A stretch of 36,557 bases of DNA from CALARM01 sp964431735. Lineage in GTDB: Bacteria > Vulcanimicrobiota > SpSt-956 > JAKJGF01. The notes beneath the pieces are model-generated. The model was not told where the DNA came from. It searched no databases and saw only the letters and a list, made by a program, of their open reading frames with translations. Position numbers and translations under genes: made by a program. The DNA lies in assembly GCA_964431735.1 (NCBI GenBank), contig CAYSLJ010000065.1:1-36557 (forward strand), in the 5' to 3' direction. This document shows, piece by piece, positions 23,596-32,000 of this stretch. Position 1 is the stretch's first letter. Each line of letters opens with the position of its first letter.

Positions 23596-25071
23596 ATGAA
23601 AATAAGCATGGATCCATTTTTATCAGCAATACAGACACAAAAACTTGATCCCAAGTTAATTATGGCCAACACTATTTTACAGATGTCCAGAATGGAACTT
23701 GAGGAAAAAATAGAAGAAGAGCTTCTTGAAAATCCTGCTCTGGAAATGGAAGAAAATAAAATAGAGTTAAAGTGTCCTTTATGTCAGTTAAAACTGGAAG
23801 AAAATATTTGCCCTATATGCGGTAAAAAATCTACAGAAAAAACTGTAGACGACGTACCGGAAAAATTACTGGAAAGAGAAGAATATCTTGAAGAAGTAGA
23901 ATATCTTTCAAGATCATTTATAGAAAAATACCGGTCCTCTGATAATGAAGAAATTCATGAACAAATAGTATCAAGAGAAACTTTGAGAGATTATTTATAT
24001 ATAAATCTACCTCTAGTTCTTAATACCGGAGAAGACTTTCTCATAGGGAAATACCTGCTTAATTATATTGATGATGATGGCTATCTCAAATATGAAGAGA
24101 ATGAATTGCTGAAAAAATTCAATATAGATAACGAAAAACTGGAAAAAATAATAAAAGCAATTCAAACTATGGAACCTGCCGGTATAGGTGCAAGAAATCT
24201 GAAAGAATGTATTACATTACAGTTAAAAAATGTAAACAGTCATGTTCCTTCCATAGTATGGAAATTATTATCTGATAAATACTGGAACGATTTTCATCAC
24301 AGAAGATTCACAATTCTTTCCGAAAGCATTCAGGTCACAATAGATGATATAAGAAATGCAGCATATTTTATAAAAAATAATGTCAATCCATATCCGGGAA
24401 GGAATTTTTCCAGAAATATATTAAAACAGGAAACAGTAAAATTAACACCTGATGTGATAATAAAAGAAAACAATGGAACATTTGAAGTAGAAACAGTATA
24501 TAAAAATTACAAAAATTTTAGAATTAACAGAATTTATAAAGAACTGTATGAAGATATAAAAAGAAATAAAAATAAATATTCTTCAAATGAAATAGAACAT
24601 ACGAGAAATTATTTCCACAGAGCAAGAATATTCATAGAAAATCTATATCAAAGGGAAGAAACAATAGTAAAAGTAACAAAAAAAATTGTAGAACTTCAAA
24701 AAAAATTTTTTTATCATGGCATTTCCCATTTAATACCACTTACAAGAGTTCAGGTTGCAGAAGCACTTAATATTCATGACTCTACTGTAAGCAGAGCTAC
24801 GAAAGATAAATTTGTTCAGTTGCCATCAGGAAAGATAGTGAATTTTGATTTCTTCTTCGATCCTTCTCTTCCCATAAAAGAAGAAATAAAAGCTATTATA
24901 GATAAGGAAGATAAAGACAATCCCATGAGTGATAAAGAAATATCAGAAATGCTCTCAGAACTTACCGGGATAAATCTGGCAAGAAGAACTGTAGCAAAAT
25001 ATAGAGAAGAAATGCATATTTCTTCCTCAAGAGATAGAAAATATGTTCAGTCATCAGAATACAGGAGATAA
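23596..25071 (+). CDS. rpoN: RNA polymerase sigma-54 factor with inserted zinc knuckle
   Basis: 491 residues with ATG at 23596. The activator-interaction region I (MDPFLSAIQTQKLDPKLI, then LEEKIEEELLENPALEMEE) is followed by an unusual CPLC-x8-CPIC knuckle at C60, C63, C72 and C75. The core-binding domain comes next (EPAGIGARNLKECI). The HTH (LTRVQVAEALNIHDSTVSRATKDK) and the diagnostic RpoN box ARRTVAKYRE (462-471) read the -12 and -24 promoter elements. Sigma-54 needs an AAA+ activator, and none is encoded in this window. The zinc knuckle replaces the acidic linker usually found in region II. It heads a probable operon with two small membrane-protein genes. Confidence 0.94.
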   Translation: MKISMDPFLSAIQTQKLDPKLIMANTILQMSRMELEEKIEEELLENPALEMEENKIELKCPLCQLKLEENICPICGKKSTEKTVDDVPEKLLEREEYLEEVEYLSRSFIEKYRSSDNEEIHEQIVSRETLRDYLYINLPLVLNTGEDFLIGKYLLNYIDDDGYLKYEENELLKKFNIDNEKLEKIIKAIQTMEPAGIGARNLKECITLQLKNVNSHVPSIVWKLLSDKYWNDFHHRRFTILSESIQVTIDDIRNAAYFIKNNVNPYPGRNFSRNILKQETVKLTPDVIIKENNGTFEVETVYKNYKNFRINRIYKELYEDIKRNKNKYSSNEIEHTRNYFHRARIFIENLYQREETIVKVTKKIVELQKKFFYHGISHLIPLTRVQVAEALNIHDSTVSRATKDKFVQLPSGKIVNFDFFFDPSLPIKEEIKAIIDKEDKDNPMSDKEISEMLSELTGINLARRTVAKYREEMHISSSRDRKYVQSSEYRR

Positions 25072-25076
25072 ATATA

Positions 25077-25613
25077 ATGGAAATTAATTGTCCAAATTGC
25101 GGGGAATTAAATGTAGATACAAAATTCTGTATAAACTGCGGAAGAAAACTAACAGAAAACATCACTTCTGACTTTGCATCTGATTTCAGTGATAGAGAAA
25201 AACAAATATCCTGCAATCAATCATATGAACATAGTGTCCGACCTACGGAGCAGGTTATAGGTAATGATGAAAAATTCTGTATAGTTTGCGGCCAGACTAT
25301 TAAAATTTCCGCTTCAACCTGCACATACTGCGGGGCAACAGTAGAACCTGTAAAAAACAAGTACGAATACGAATGGAAACAACATGGTATCATTCTGAGA
25401 AAAGAAGGCAAGGGGCTTGGCATGATATCCTTTTTAACTGGATTGTTAGGACTTTTTTGCTGCCAGATTATGTTTGGTCCTCTTGCTATAATCATGGGGT
25501 ATAGAGCCATTCAGTACGAATCAGAAAAATCACTCGGTAATATTGGCATAATACTGGGTATAATTGATATTTTAATTGTAATAATAGTATTTATATTAAA
25601 GAACATTCATTAA
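25077..25613 (+). CDS. Zinc-ribbon membrane protein with DUF4190-like domain
   Basis: 178 residues with ATG at 25077, five bases after rpoN; the SD AGGAGAT lies in the end of rpoN, so the two are coupled. Two zinc ribbons lie in the N-terminal half: CPNCGELNVDTKFCINCG (5-22) and CIVCG...CTYCG (about 64-85). Two hydrophobic helices follow (GMISFLTGLLGLFCC...GPLAIIMGYRAI and GIILGIIDILIVIIVFIL), as in DUF4190. The ribbons are probably cytoplasmic and the C-terminus membrane-anchored. The function is unknown. The pairing with a zinc-knuckle sigma factor is notable. Confidence 0.8.
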   Translation: MEINCPNCGELNVDTKFCINCGRKLTENITSDFASDFSDREKQISCNQSYEHSVRPTEQVIGNDEKFCIVCGQTIKISASTCTYCGATVEPVKNKYEYEWKQHGIILRKEGKGLGMISFLTGLLGLFCCQIMFGPLAIIMGYRAIQYESEKSLGNIGIILGIIDILIVIIVFILKNIH

Positions 25614-25622
25614 ACATTTATT

Positions 25623-26033
25623 ATGAAAGATTCCATTTTCTCCAGTATTTTTTTGAATAAATTTACAACAATAACTTCTCTTTTAGTTATAATAATATCT
25701 TTTATTCTTCCTGCTGACGGACTTGACAGAAGTACATGTGGCCTTTATATATTAACAAAATTACCATGTCCTGCCTGCGGGCTAACAAGAAGCGTTACCA
25801 GCATAAGTCATATGAAATTTGCTAAAGCCTTTTATTATCATCCTTTTGGTTTTATATTTTATATCATATTTTTATTCTTGGCTCTTTATAATTTTATGCC
25901 AGAAAAAATAAAAGATATTATAAAAGTATTTTTTATTAAAAATGAAGATATTATAAGATATATATTACTTTTTCTGATATGTTCATTTATGATATATGGT
26001 ATAGCAAGATTTTTCTATGTACTTATTATTTAG
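25623..26033 (+). CDS. DUF2752 membrane protein
   Basis: 136 residues with ATG at 25623, nine bases after the zinc-ribbon gene; there is no strong SD. The DUF2752 signature is clear: TCGLYILTKLPCPACGLTRS (about 38-57), then a second conserved segment with A--YHPFGF. Three or four hydrophobic helices make it an integral membrane protein. The family's role is unknown. It often sits near TM2/zinc-ribbon proteins, as here. Its last eight bases overlap the convergent histidine-phosphatase gene. Confidence 0.85.
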   Translation: MKDSIFSSIFLNKFTTITSLLVIIISFILPADGLDRSTCGLYILTKLPCPACGLTRSVTSISHMKFAKAFYYHPFGFIFYIIFLFLALYNFMPEKIKDIIKVFFIKNEDIIRYILLFLICSFMIYGIARFFYVLII

Positions 26034-26649
26034 GAAGATGTTCCGTATAATTTATTTTTTTATAATTCCATTTCCCATTTATTCTTTCCAGTTCATGAAT
26101 AGATCCCAGATCTGCCTGAAAACTCGTATGGTGATTATCTGAATTACCAAGCAAATAATAAATTGTAGTTCTCATAATTCCTTTATGAAGAACAAGTAGC
26201 ACTGTTCCTTTATTTATTTTATTTAATACATTATCAATACCACTTTTCACTTTTTCAATAAACTCATTCCTTATGTCGCCTTCAGGATAATCAAATTTCC
26301 AGAAATCTTTTCTCCATTCGGCAAAGAGAACAGGATCCTTTTCTTCAATTTCTTCAAGAGTAAGTCCTTCCCATCTGCCGAAATCTATCTCTCTGAACTC
26401 TATCATAGGATATAAAGGTATATTTCTGTTTCCTGCTATTATTCTGGCACCTTCTATAGTTCTACATAAAGTGCTTGTAAATATTACATCGAAATTTTCT
26501 GTTTTAAGAGCCTGACCGGCAGCTCTCATCTGCTCCTGTCCCTCATCACTTAAAGGAACATCGGTTTTCCCAAAAAACCTTATACTTGAATTTCCTGTAG
26601 TTTCGCCATGACGGACAAATATAAATCTTAAAGAACCATTTTTAGACAT
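26026..26649 (-). CDS. Histidine phosphatase family protein (phosphoglycerate mutase-like)
   Basis: 207 residues with ATG at 26649. The catalytic RHG motif (FVRHGETTGN) supplies the phosphorylated His near residue 14. FREIDFGRWEGLT holds the acid/base Glu segment, and VLHKGIMR carries the second His, with Lys-Gly instead of the common Gly-Gly. The layout fits the GpmB/CobC/broad-specificity phosphatase branch, so the substrate is open; it could be a sugar phosphate, alpha-ribazole phosphate or other. It is convergent with the DUF2752 gene and transcribed away from the DnaA-box array. Confidence 0.9.
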   Translation of the reverse strand: MSKNGSLRFIFVRHGETTGNSSIRFFGKTDVPLSDEGQEQMRAAGQALKTENFDVIFTSTLCRTIEGARIIAGNRNIPLYPMIEFREIDFGRWEGLTLEEIEEKDPVLFAEWRKDFWKFDYPEGDIRNEFIEKVKSGIDNVLNKINKGTVLLVLHKGIMRTTIYYLLGNSDNHHTSFQADLGSIHELERINGKWNYKKINYTEHLPK

Positions 26650-26708
26650 ATATATAACTCCCTATTCTTGATGTAACATATAGCTCTAAATATTTATTAT
26701 AACATTTT

Positions 26709-26816
26709 TTGACAGGGATTAACATGGTGAAAAGGATTAACAGGATTTTTTTAACCGGTACTATACAGGTAAACCTTTTCTCTATGGATAACTCTGTGTA
26801 CAGGTGGATAACTTCA
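26709..26816. repeat. Left edge of the DnaA-box region
   Basis: GGATTAACATGG and GGATTAACAGG, then near-match boxes TATGGATAA (26784-26792) and GGTGGATAA (26803-26811), end at the scaffold gap. The last bases before the N run match the end of the 73-bp unit found after it, so further copies are probably missing. Confidence 0.6.
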
Positions 26817-26916
26817 NNNNNNNNNNNNNNNNNNNNNNNNNNNNNNNNNNNNNNNNNNNNNNNNNNNNNNNNNNNNNNNNNNNNNNNNNNNNNNNNNNNN
26901 NNNNNNNNNNNNNNNN
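26817..26916. other. Scaffold gap, 100 N
   Basis: Exactly 100 N, a conventional placeholder for a gap of unknown size. It falls inside tandemly repeated DNA, so the true length of the array cannot be read here. Confidence 0.98.
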
Positions 26917-27061
26917 GATAAAAGGATAAATAATCATCCTGTTAATCCCTGTCCCTGTGGATAAGTCTGTGTACAAGTGGATAACTTCAGATAAAAGGAT
27001 AAATAATCATCCTGTTAATCCCTGTCCCTGTGGATAAGTCTGTGGATAAGTCTGTGGATAA
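26917..27061 (+). repeat. 73-bp tandem repeat with DnaA boxes
   Basis: The unit 26917-26989 (GATAAAAGGATAAATAATCA...GTGGATAACTTCA) is followed at 26990 by a second copy. That copy stays identical for about 56 bases and then passes into box repeats. The sequence before the N gap ends with the same 3' end, so the unit probably continues through the gap. Confidence 0.85.
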
Positions 27062-27105
27062 GCCTGTAGATAACCTGTAAATAACAATAAAAACCTTTAT
27101 ATAAT

Positions 27106-27321
27106 AACATTTATTGCCATGTGGATAACTATAAAAAATTCTTTCTGTGGATAACCTGTGGATAAGCCTGTGGATAACCTGTGGATAACCTGTTAATAAG
27201 TATATAAACTTTTACATAATAACATTTATTAACCTGTGGATAACTATAAAAAATTCTTTCTGTGGATAACCTGTGGATAAACCTGTGAATAACCTGTGAA
27301 TAACCTGTGGATAAATAAATA
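27106..27321 (+). repeat. 115-bp higher-order repeat of the box array
   Basis: The block ATAACATTTATT, then TGTGGATAACTATAAAAAAT, then TCTTTCTGTGGATAACCTG begins near 27112 and recurs 115 bp later (boxes 27120 to 27235 and 27146 to 27261). This shows that the array grew by duplication of units containing several boxes. Confidence 0.8.
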
Positions 27322-27754
27322 AATATGCATAAAATATAAACTATTTTCCTGTGGATAAACCTGTGGATAACCTGTGGATAAACCTGTGAATAACCTGTGG
27401 ATAACCTGTGGATAACTGACAAAGTGTTTACTAAATATAAATTATTTGCCTGTGAATAAATTTTACAAAAATTTCATCTGTGGATAACCTGTGGATAAGT
27501 CTGTGGATAACCTGTGGATAAATATAAAATACCTTATAATATAATAATATATAGCCTGTGGATAAAAATTTTAGTGTTTTTTTTTAAATATTATTAAATT
27601 TTTTTCCATATAATATATTACTATATATATATATATTAACTATTTTTACATTACAATAAAGGCTAATTTAACTATTTTACCTGTGGATAACCTGTGGATA
27701 AACCTGTGGATAGCCTGTGGATAGCCTGTGGATGGCGACCCCATGAAAAAAAAT

Positions 27755-27879
27755 CTGTGGATATGTGGATAACTATTCACAGCTTATCCACAGGTTTATC
27801 CACAGATCGTAAAAAATACAATAATTAGGATTTATAATAGTTTTTACGAGCATAAAATGAGTTATCCACATATCCACAG
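27755..27879. repeat. Inverted pair of 19-bp double DnaA boxes
   Basis: CTGTGGATATGTGGATAAC at 27755-27773 is the exact reverse complement of 27861-27879. Each is two boxes sharing one base, one perfect and one with a single mismatch. Between them lie two more perfect TTATCCACA boxes (27784-27792 and 27796-27804). All boxes left of 27773 point one way and all to the right point the other. Confidence 0.9.
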
Positions 27880-27935
27880 GTACCTAATACTACTACTACT
27901 ATATATATATATATATTATATTATTATATTATAGC
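27862..27935 (+). promoter_or_regulatory. Predicted origin unwinding element: boxes, spacer, DnaA-trios, (TA)n
   Basis: In order: TTATCCACA (27862-27870), ATATCCACA (27870-27878), GGTACC (27879-27884), four CTA trinucleotides (27890-27901; 3'-GAT-5' on the other strand), then the alternating (TA)n/TTATAT tract 27902-27935. This matches the box-GC spacer-trio-AT layout described for the basal unwinding system of Bacillus subtilis and many other bacteria. It predicts strand opening toward higher coordinates. Confidence 0.72.
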
Positions 27936-28033
27936 CTGTGGAAAAGTGTATAATTTTTTTTGTAACTTTTTTTATTTACTATTTTTCTGTAAGAAGATAT
28001 AATTATAATTACTTTCATAACAATTCATAATTA

Positions 28034-28053
28034 ATGAGTGAGTAGTGAATAGT
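28034..28053. repeat. Heptads at the start of the oppF-like gene
   Basis: GTGAGTA GTGAATA GT, the same heptads as at 2965-3040, abut the ATG at 28057. They supply an in-frame GTG (28045) that is not a credible start, and they displace any SD. Confidence 0.65.
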
Positions 28054-28056
28054 AAA

Positions 28057-29031
28057 ATGAATCTCTTAACAGTTAAAGAACTAAAAAAATATTTCCCTGT
28101 AAAGAAGGGAATCATATTTTCTAAAGTAACAGGCTATGTAAAAGCAGTTGACGGTATAAATTTTTCTATCGGAAAAGGAGAAACACTTGGCCTCGTAGGC
28201 GAAAGCGGATGCGGGAAAAGCACTGCAGGAAGATTAATACTCCGTCTTCTTGAACCGACTGAAGGTAAAATATTTTTTAATGACAGGAATATTCTTGAGC
28301 TTAAAGCAGGAGATATGAATAGACTCAGAAAAGAGATACAGGTAATATTTCAGGATCCCTATGCTTCGCTTAATCCACGTATGACTGTAGGAGATATTAT
28401 CGGTGAACCCCTGGATATTCACCGCCTTGCGTCAGGTAAAAAAAGAACTTTAAAAATTAAAGAACTGTTAAATAAAGTTGGCCTCAGTCCGTCTCATATA
28501 AACCGTTATCCTCATGAATTCAGCGGAGGTCAGAGGCAGAGAATAGGTATTGCAAGAGCTCTTTCCGTAGAGCCTCGATTTATTATTGCAGACGAGCCTG
28601 TTTCGGCTCTTGATGTATCAATTCAGGCCCAGATCATAAATCTTCTTTCTGATTTACAGAAAGAAATGGGACTGACCTATCTGTTTATATCTCATGATTT
28701 AAGTGTTGTAAAACATATAAGCAACAGAGTAGGAGTTATGTATCTTGGAAAATTAATGGAAATTGCACTTTCTGAAGAACTGTATGATAATCCCCTTCAT
28801 CCCTATACAAAAGCTCTTTTATCTGCCATACCTGATCCTGATAATATTAATAATCGTATATTACTTGAAGGAGATGTTCCGGGTAATGTAGATATTCCTT
28901 CCGGATGCAGGTTCAGAACCAGATGCTGGCTTAAAGAGAAAATATGCATCGAAAAAGAACCGGATTTTTTAGAAATAAAGAAAGATCATTTTGTGGCATG
29001 TCATATAGTTAACAGGGAATGTTCGATATGA
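28057..29031 (+). CDS. Oligopeptide/dipeptide ABC transporter ATP-binding protein, OppF/DppF type
   Basis: 324 residues from ATG at 28057. An in-frame GTG at 28045 lies in heptad repeats; neither start has a clear SD. Walker A is GESGCGKST, the Q-loop is VIFQDPYASLNPR (typical of OppF/DppF), the signature is FSGGQRQRIGIARAL, Walker B is IIADEPVSALD and the H-loop is ISHDLSVV. The C-terminal oligopeptide domain (HPYTKALLSAIPDPD and C-x6-C-x6-C in CRFRTRCWLKEKIC) is present. It would power peptide import at the inner membrane, but no OppABCD genes are nearby. Its stop overlaps the start of the giant kinase (ATGA), which is an odd partnership. Confidence 0.93.
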   Translation: MNLLTVKELKKYFPVKKGIIFSKVTGYVKAVDGINFSIGKGETLGLVGESGCGKSTAGRLILRLLEPTEGKIFFNDRNILELKAGDMNRLRKEIQVIFQDPYASLNPRMTVGDIIGEPLDIHRLASGKKRTLKIKELLNKVGLSPSHINRYPHEFSGGQRQRIGIARALSVEPRFIIADEPVSALDVSIQAQIINLLSDLQKEMGLTYLFISHDLSVVKHISNRVGVMYLGKLMEIALSEELYDNPLHPYTKALLSAIPDPDNINNRILLEGDVPGNVDIPSGCRFRTRCWLKEKICIEKEPDFLEIKKDHFVACHIVNRECSI

Positions 29032-32000
29032 ATTTTATCTCTTTACCTTCTTATGAGCTAAATTCCATAATTTATGAAAGTGACCGTACTCTGGTTTATA
29101 GAGGTTTCCACAAAGATCTTCCTGTTATTTTGAAATTTTTAAAAAAAGATTATCCTTCTTCTGAAGAACTGTTTATTTATAAACATGAGTATAATATTTT
29201 AAAGTCTATAGAAGTGCCGGGCGTAATAAAGGCTTATGATTTTATAAAGTATAATAACAAACCTGTTATTATACTTGAAGATTGTAACGGAAAATCACTT
29301 AAAGAGTTTATAAAATCAGGGCCTTTCAATATTGAAGACTTTTTAGAAATTGCTGTTACTGTTACCGGAATACTGAGACATATTCATCTGTTTAATATTA
29401 CTCATAAAGATATTAATCCGTCAAATATTATTTTTAACCCTGAAATGGATATTATTAAGATTATTGATTTTGGTATATCTACATCATTACAGGAAGAAGC
29501 TTTTGATATAAGAAATCCTTCTTTTATATTCGGAACCCTTCCTTATATTTCGCCTGAACAAACAGGAAAAATGAATCGTTCTATAGACTATCGTACCGAT
29601 CTTTATTCTCTCGGTGTTACTTTTTATGAAATGATTACAGGAAAAGTACCTTTTGAATCAGAAGATATACTTGAGATTATACACTGTCATATAGCTAAAA
29701 ATCCTGTTCCTCCTTCAGAATGTAGCAAACACATTCCTGTAGCTATTTCTGATATTATATTAAAGCTTCTGGCAAAGAACCCTGAAGACCGTTATCAGAG
29801 TGCTACAGGGGTCAAAAAAGACCTTGAAGAGTGTTTGAGACAGTTAAAAAAATTCGGAGAAATAAAACCATTCCCTGTAATTACAGGCGATCTACCGGAC
29901 AGACTCATTATTCCTCAAAAATTATATGGAAGAAATGATGAGCTTCTTCTGCTGATTGATTGTTTTAGCAGTATAGCTCCGGGTAAAAAACAGGTTGTTT
30001 TTGTTTCAGGTTATTCAGGTACAGGGAAATCTTCTCTTGTAATGGAATTTTCTAAAACTGTTACTAAATATAAAGGTTTTTTTCTTTCAGGAAAATTTGA
30101 TGAATTTCAACGTATTCCTTACAGTGCAATAATTTTGGCACTGAGAGAACTTATTCATAGAATTCTCTCTGAAAAAGAGGAAAATCTTTTATCATGGAAA
30201 GAAAAAATACTTTCCTCTCTAGGAGCGAATGTAAAGCTCATTATAGATGTTATTCCTGAACTGAAATTAATAACAGGAGAACAGCCTTCTATCGAAGATG
30301 TTGGGATTTTAGAAAGTCAGAATAGATTTAACCTGGCCTTTCAGAATTTTGTTTCAATTTTTGCACATGATAAGCCTCTTGTTTTATTTTTAGATGATTT
30401 TCAGTGGATAGATTTATCTTCCGTTAAATTGATTGAATTATTTCTGACAAATGATAAAATTAAATATTTTTTCCTTATAGGAGCCTACAGGAATAACGAA
30501 GAGAATGATGCCCTTACAGTTATTATTAATAATTTGAAAAAAGAAGGTATAATAAATAAAGAAATTAATCTTTCTCCTCTCTCGTCTGACTCAGTTACAT
30601 GTTTTATCGGTGATACCCTTTATCACCGCTGTGACTCTATAAAGGATTTATCTGAAATTATATTAGAGAAGACAGGAGGTAACCCTTTTTTTATAAAAGA
30701 ATTTCTCAGGGTTCTTTATAAAAAACAATTAATTAAAATTGATATATGTGACGGATATTACCACTGTGATATAAAAGAGATTAAAATTCTGGATATTACT
30801 GATAATATGGTATTATATCTCTCTAAAAAACTTACGTCATTAAGTAAAGAAACAATTGAAATACTTGAATATGCATCATTTATAGGAAATGAATTTGATC
30901 TTATGACCCTTTCTGTAATATCGGAACAATCACCGCATAATATATACAGATACATGAAAGAAGCTATTTCAGAAGGTCTGATTTTTCCCTTAAGAGAACA
31001 GTTTATAGAACTGGATGATGAATATATAGAAGAAATTAAATACAGGTTTTCTCATAGTGGCATAAAACAATCGGTTTATTCTCTTATTCCTGAAGAAAAT
31101 AGAAAGCTATTCCATTTAAAAACAGGTAATTTTTTATATAACACGTTTTCACATAAAATGGAGGAAAAAATTTTTGATATAGTAAATCATTTTAATTACA
31201 GTATTGATGCCGCAGGTTCTTCCCTGGAATTATATAAATATATAGAATTAAATTTAATGGCAGGTAAGAAGGCCAGAGCGTCCATGGCATGTGATATTGC
31301 ACTTTCTTACCTTACAGTGGCTATAAATCATGTCTCCCTTAACGACTGGAATGACCGTTATGAACTTATTCTTTCTTTATACCAGGAAGCCTGTGAAGCT
31401 GCTTATCTTAATAATGACTTGAAAGAGGCTGAAGCTTTTATTGATATAATTTTAAAAAATGGACGATCAATTCTTGATAAAATAAAAGCTTATGAAATTA
31501 AAATACTATCATGTATTGCCAGTAATAAATTTTTAGAAGGATGTTCTATTTCCATATCGGTTCTCAGAGCTTTAAAGATAAACTTTCCTGAAAATCCTTC
31601 ATTTTTTGATATAATTAAAAAGGGTTTTATTACTGATTTTTTGATTTTAAGAAAGAAAATTGATAAACTGATTTATTTACCTGAAATGACAGATCCGGAA
31701 AAACTTGCTGCAATGCGTATTCTTAGCTGTATGCTTTCTTCTTCAGTTCATTTATCCTTTAATTTTGTACCAATCATTTTTATGACTATGATAAGGTTAA
31801 GTCTTAAATATGGAAACAGTCCATTGTCTGCCTATGGTTATGTCGGTTACGCTGTTGGACGGGCCGTTGTACATGGTGGATATGAAAAAAGTTATGAAAT
31901 AGGCAGAATTTCATTAAAACTCCTGGAAAAATTTAAAAATAAAGATATAAAGACAAAAGTTCTCTTTCTTTTTAATATTTTAAGACACTGGAAATTTCAT

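Larger units (their letters stand above)
26770..27960. other. oriC: Candidate replication origin (oriC): dense DnaA-box array
   Basis: By hand count, the non-N part has about 26 perfect TGTGGATAA and 3 perfect TTATCCACA 9-mers (the E. coli R1-type DnaA box). There are also more than ten one-mismatch copies (TGTGAATAA, TGTGGATAG, TGTAGATAA). They form clusters near 27029-27085, 27146-27188, 27261-27314, 27350-27415, 27479-27521 and 27682-27735, with 11-12 nt between successive boxes. AT-rich tracts lie at 27566-27660 and 27902-27935. The right end carries an unwinding-module-like sequence. Origins combine exactly these parts. The flanking genes are oppF-like and a phosphatase, not dnaA or dnaN, so a DnaA-titration locus remains possible. 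Confidence 0.75.

Noticed and set aside
27129..27422. 97-codon minus-strand frame rich in Val-Ile-His-Arg and Leu-Ser-Thr-Gly-Tyr
   Set aside because: It is a translation of the DnaA-box array, not a protein.
26917..27770. CRISPR array
   Set aside because: The repeated unit is an 11-12-nt DnaA box in irregular clusters. There are no equal-length unique spacers and no cas genes.
28045..28056. GTG start at 28045 for the oppF-like gene
   Set aside because: The codons come from heptad repeats. Family members begin at about the ATG at 28057.
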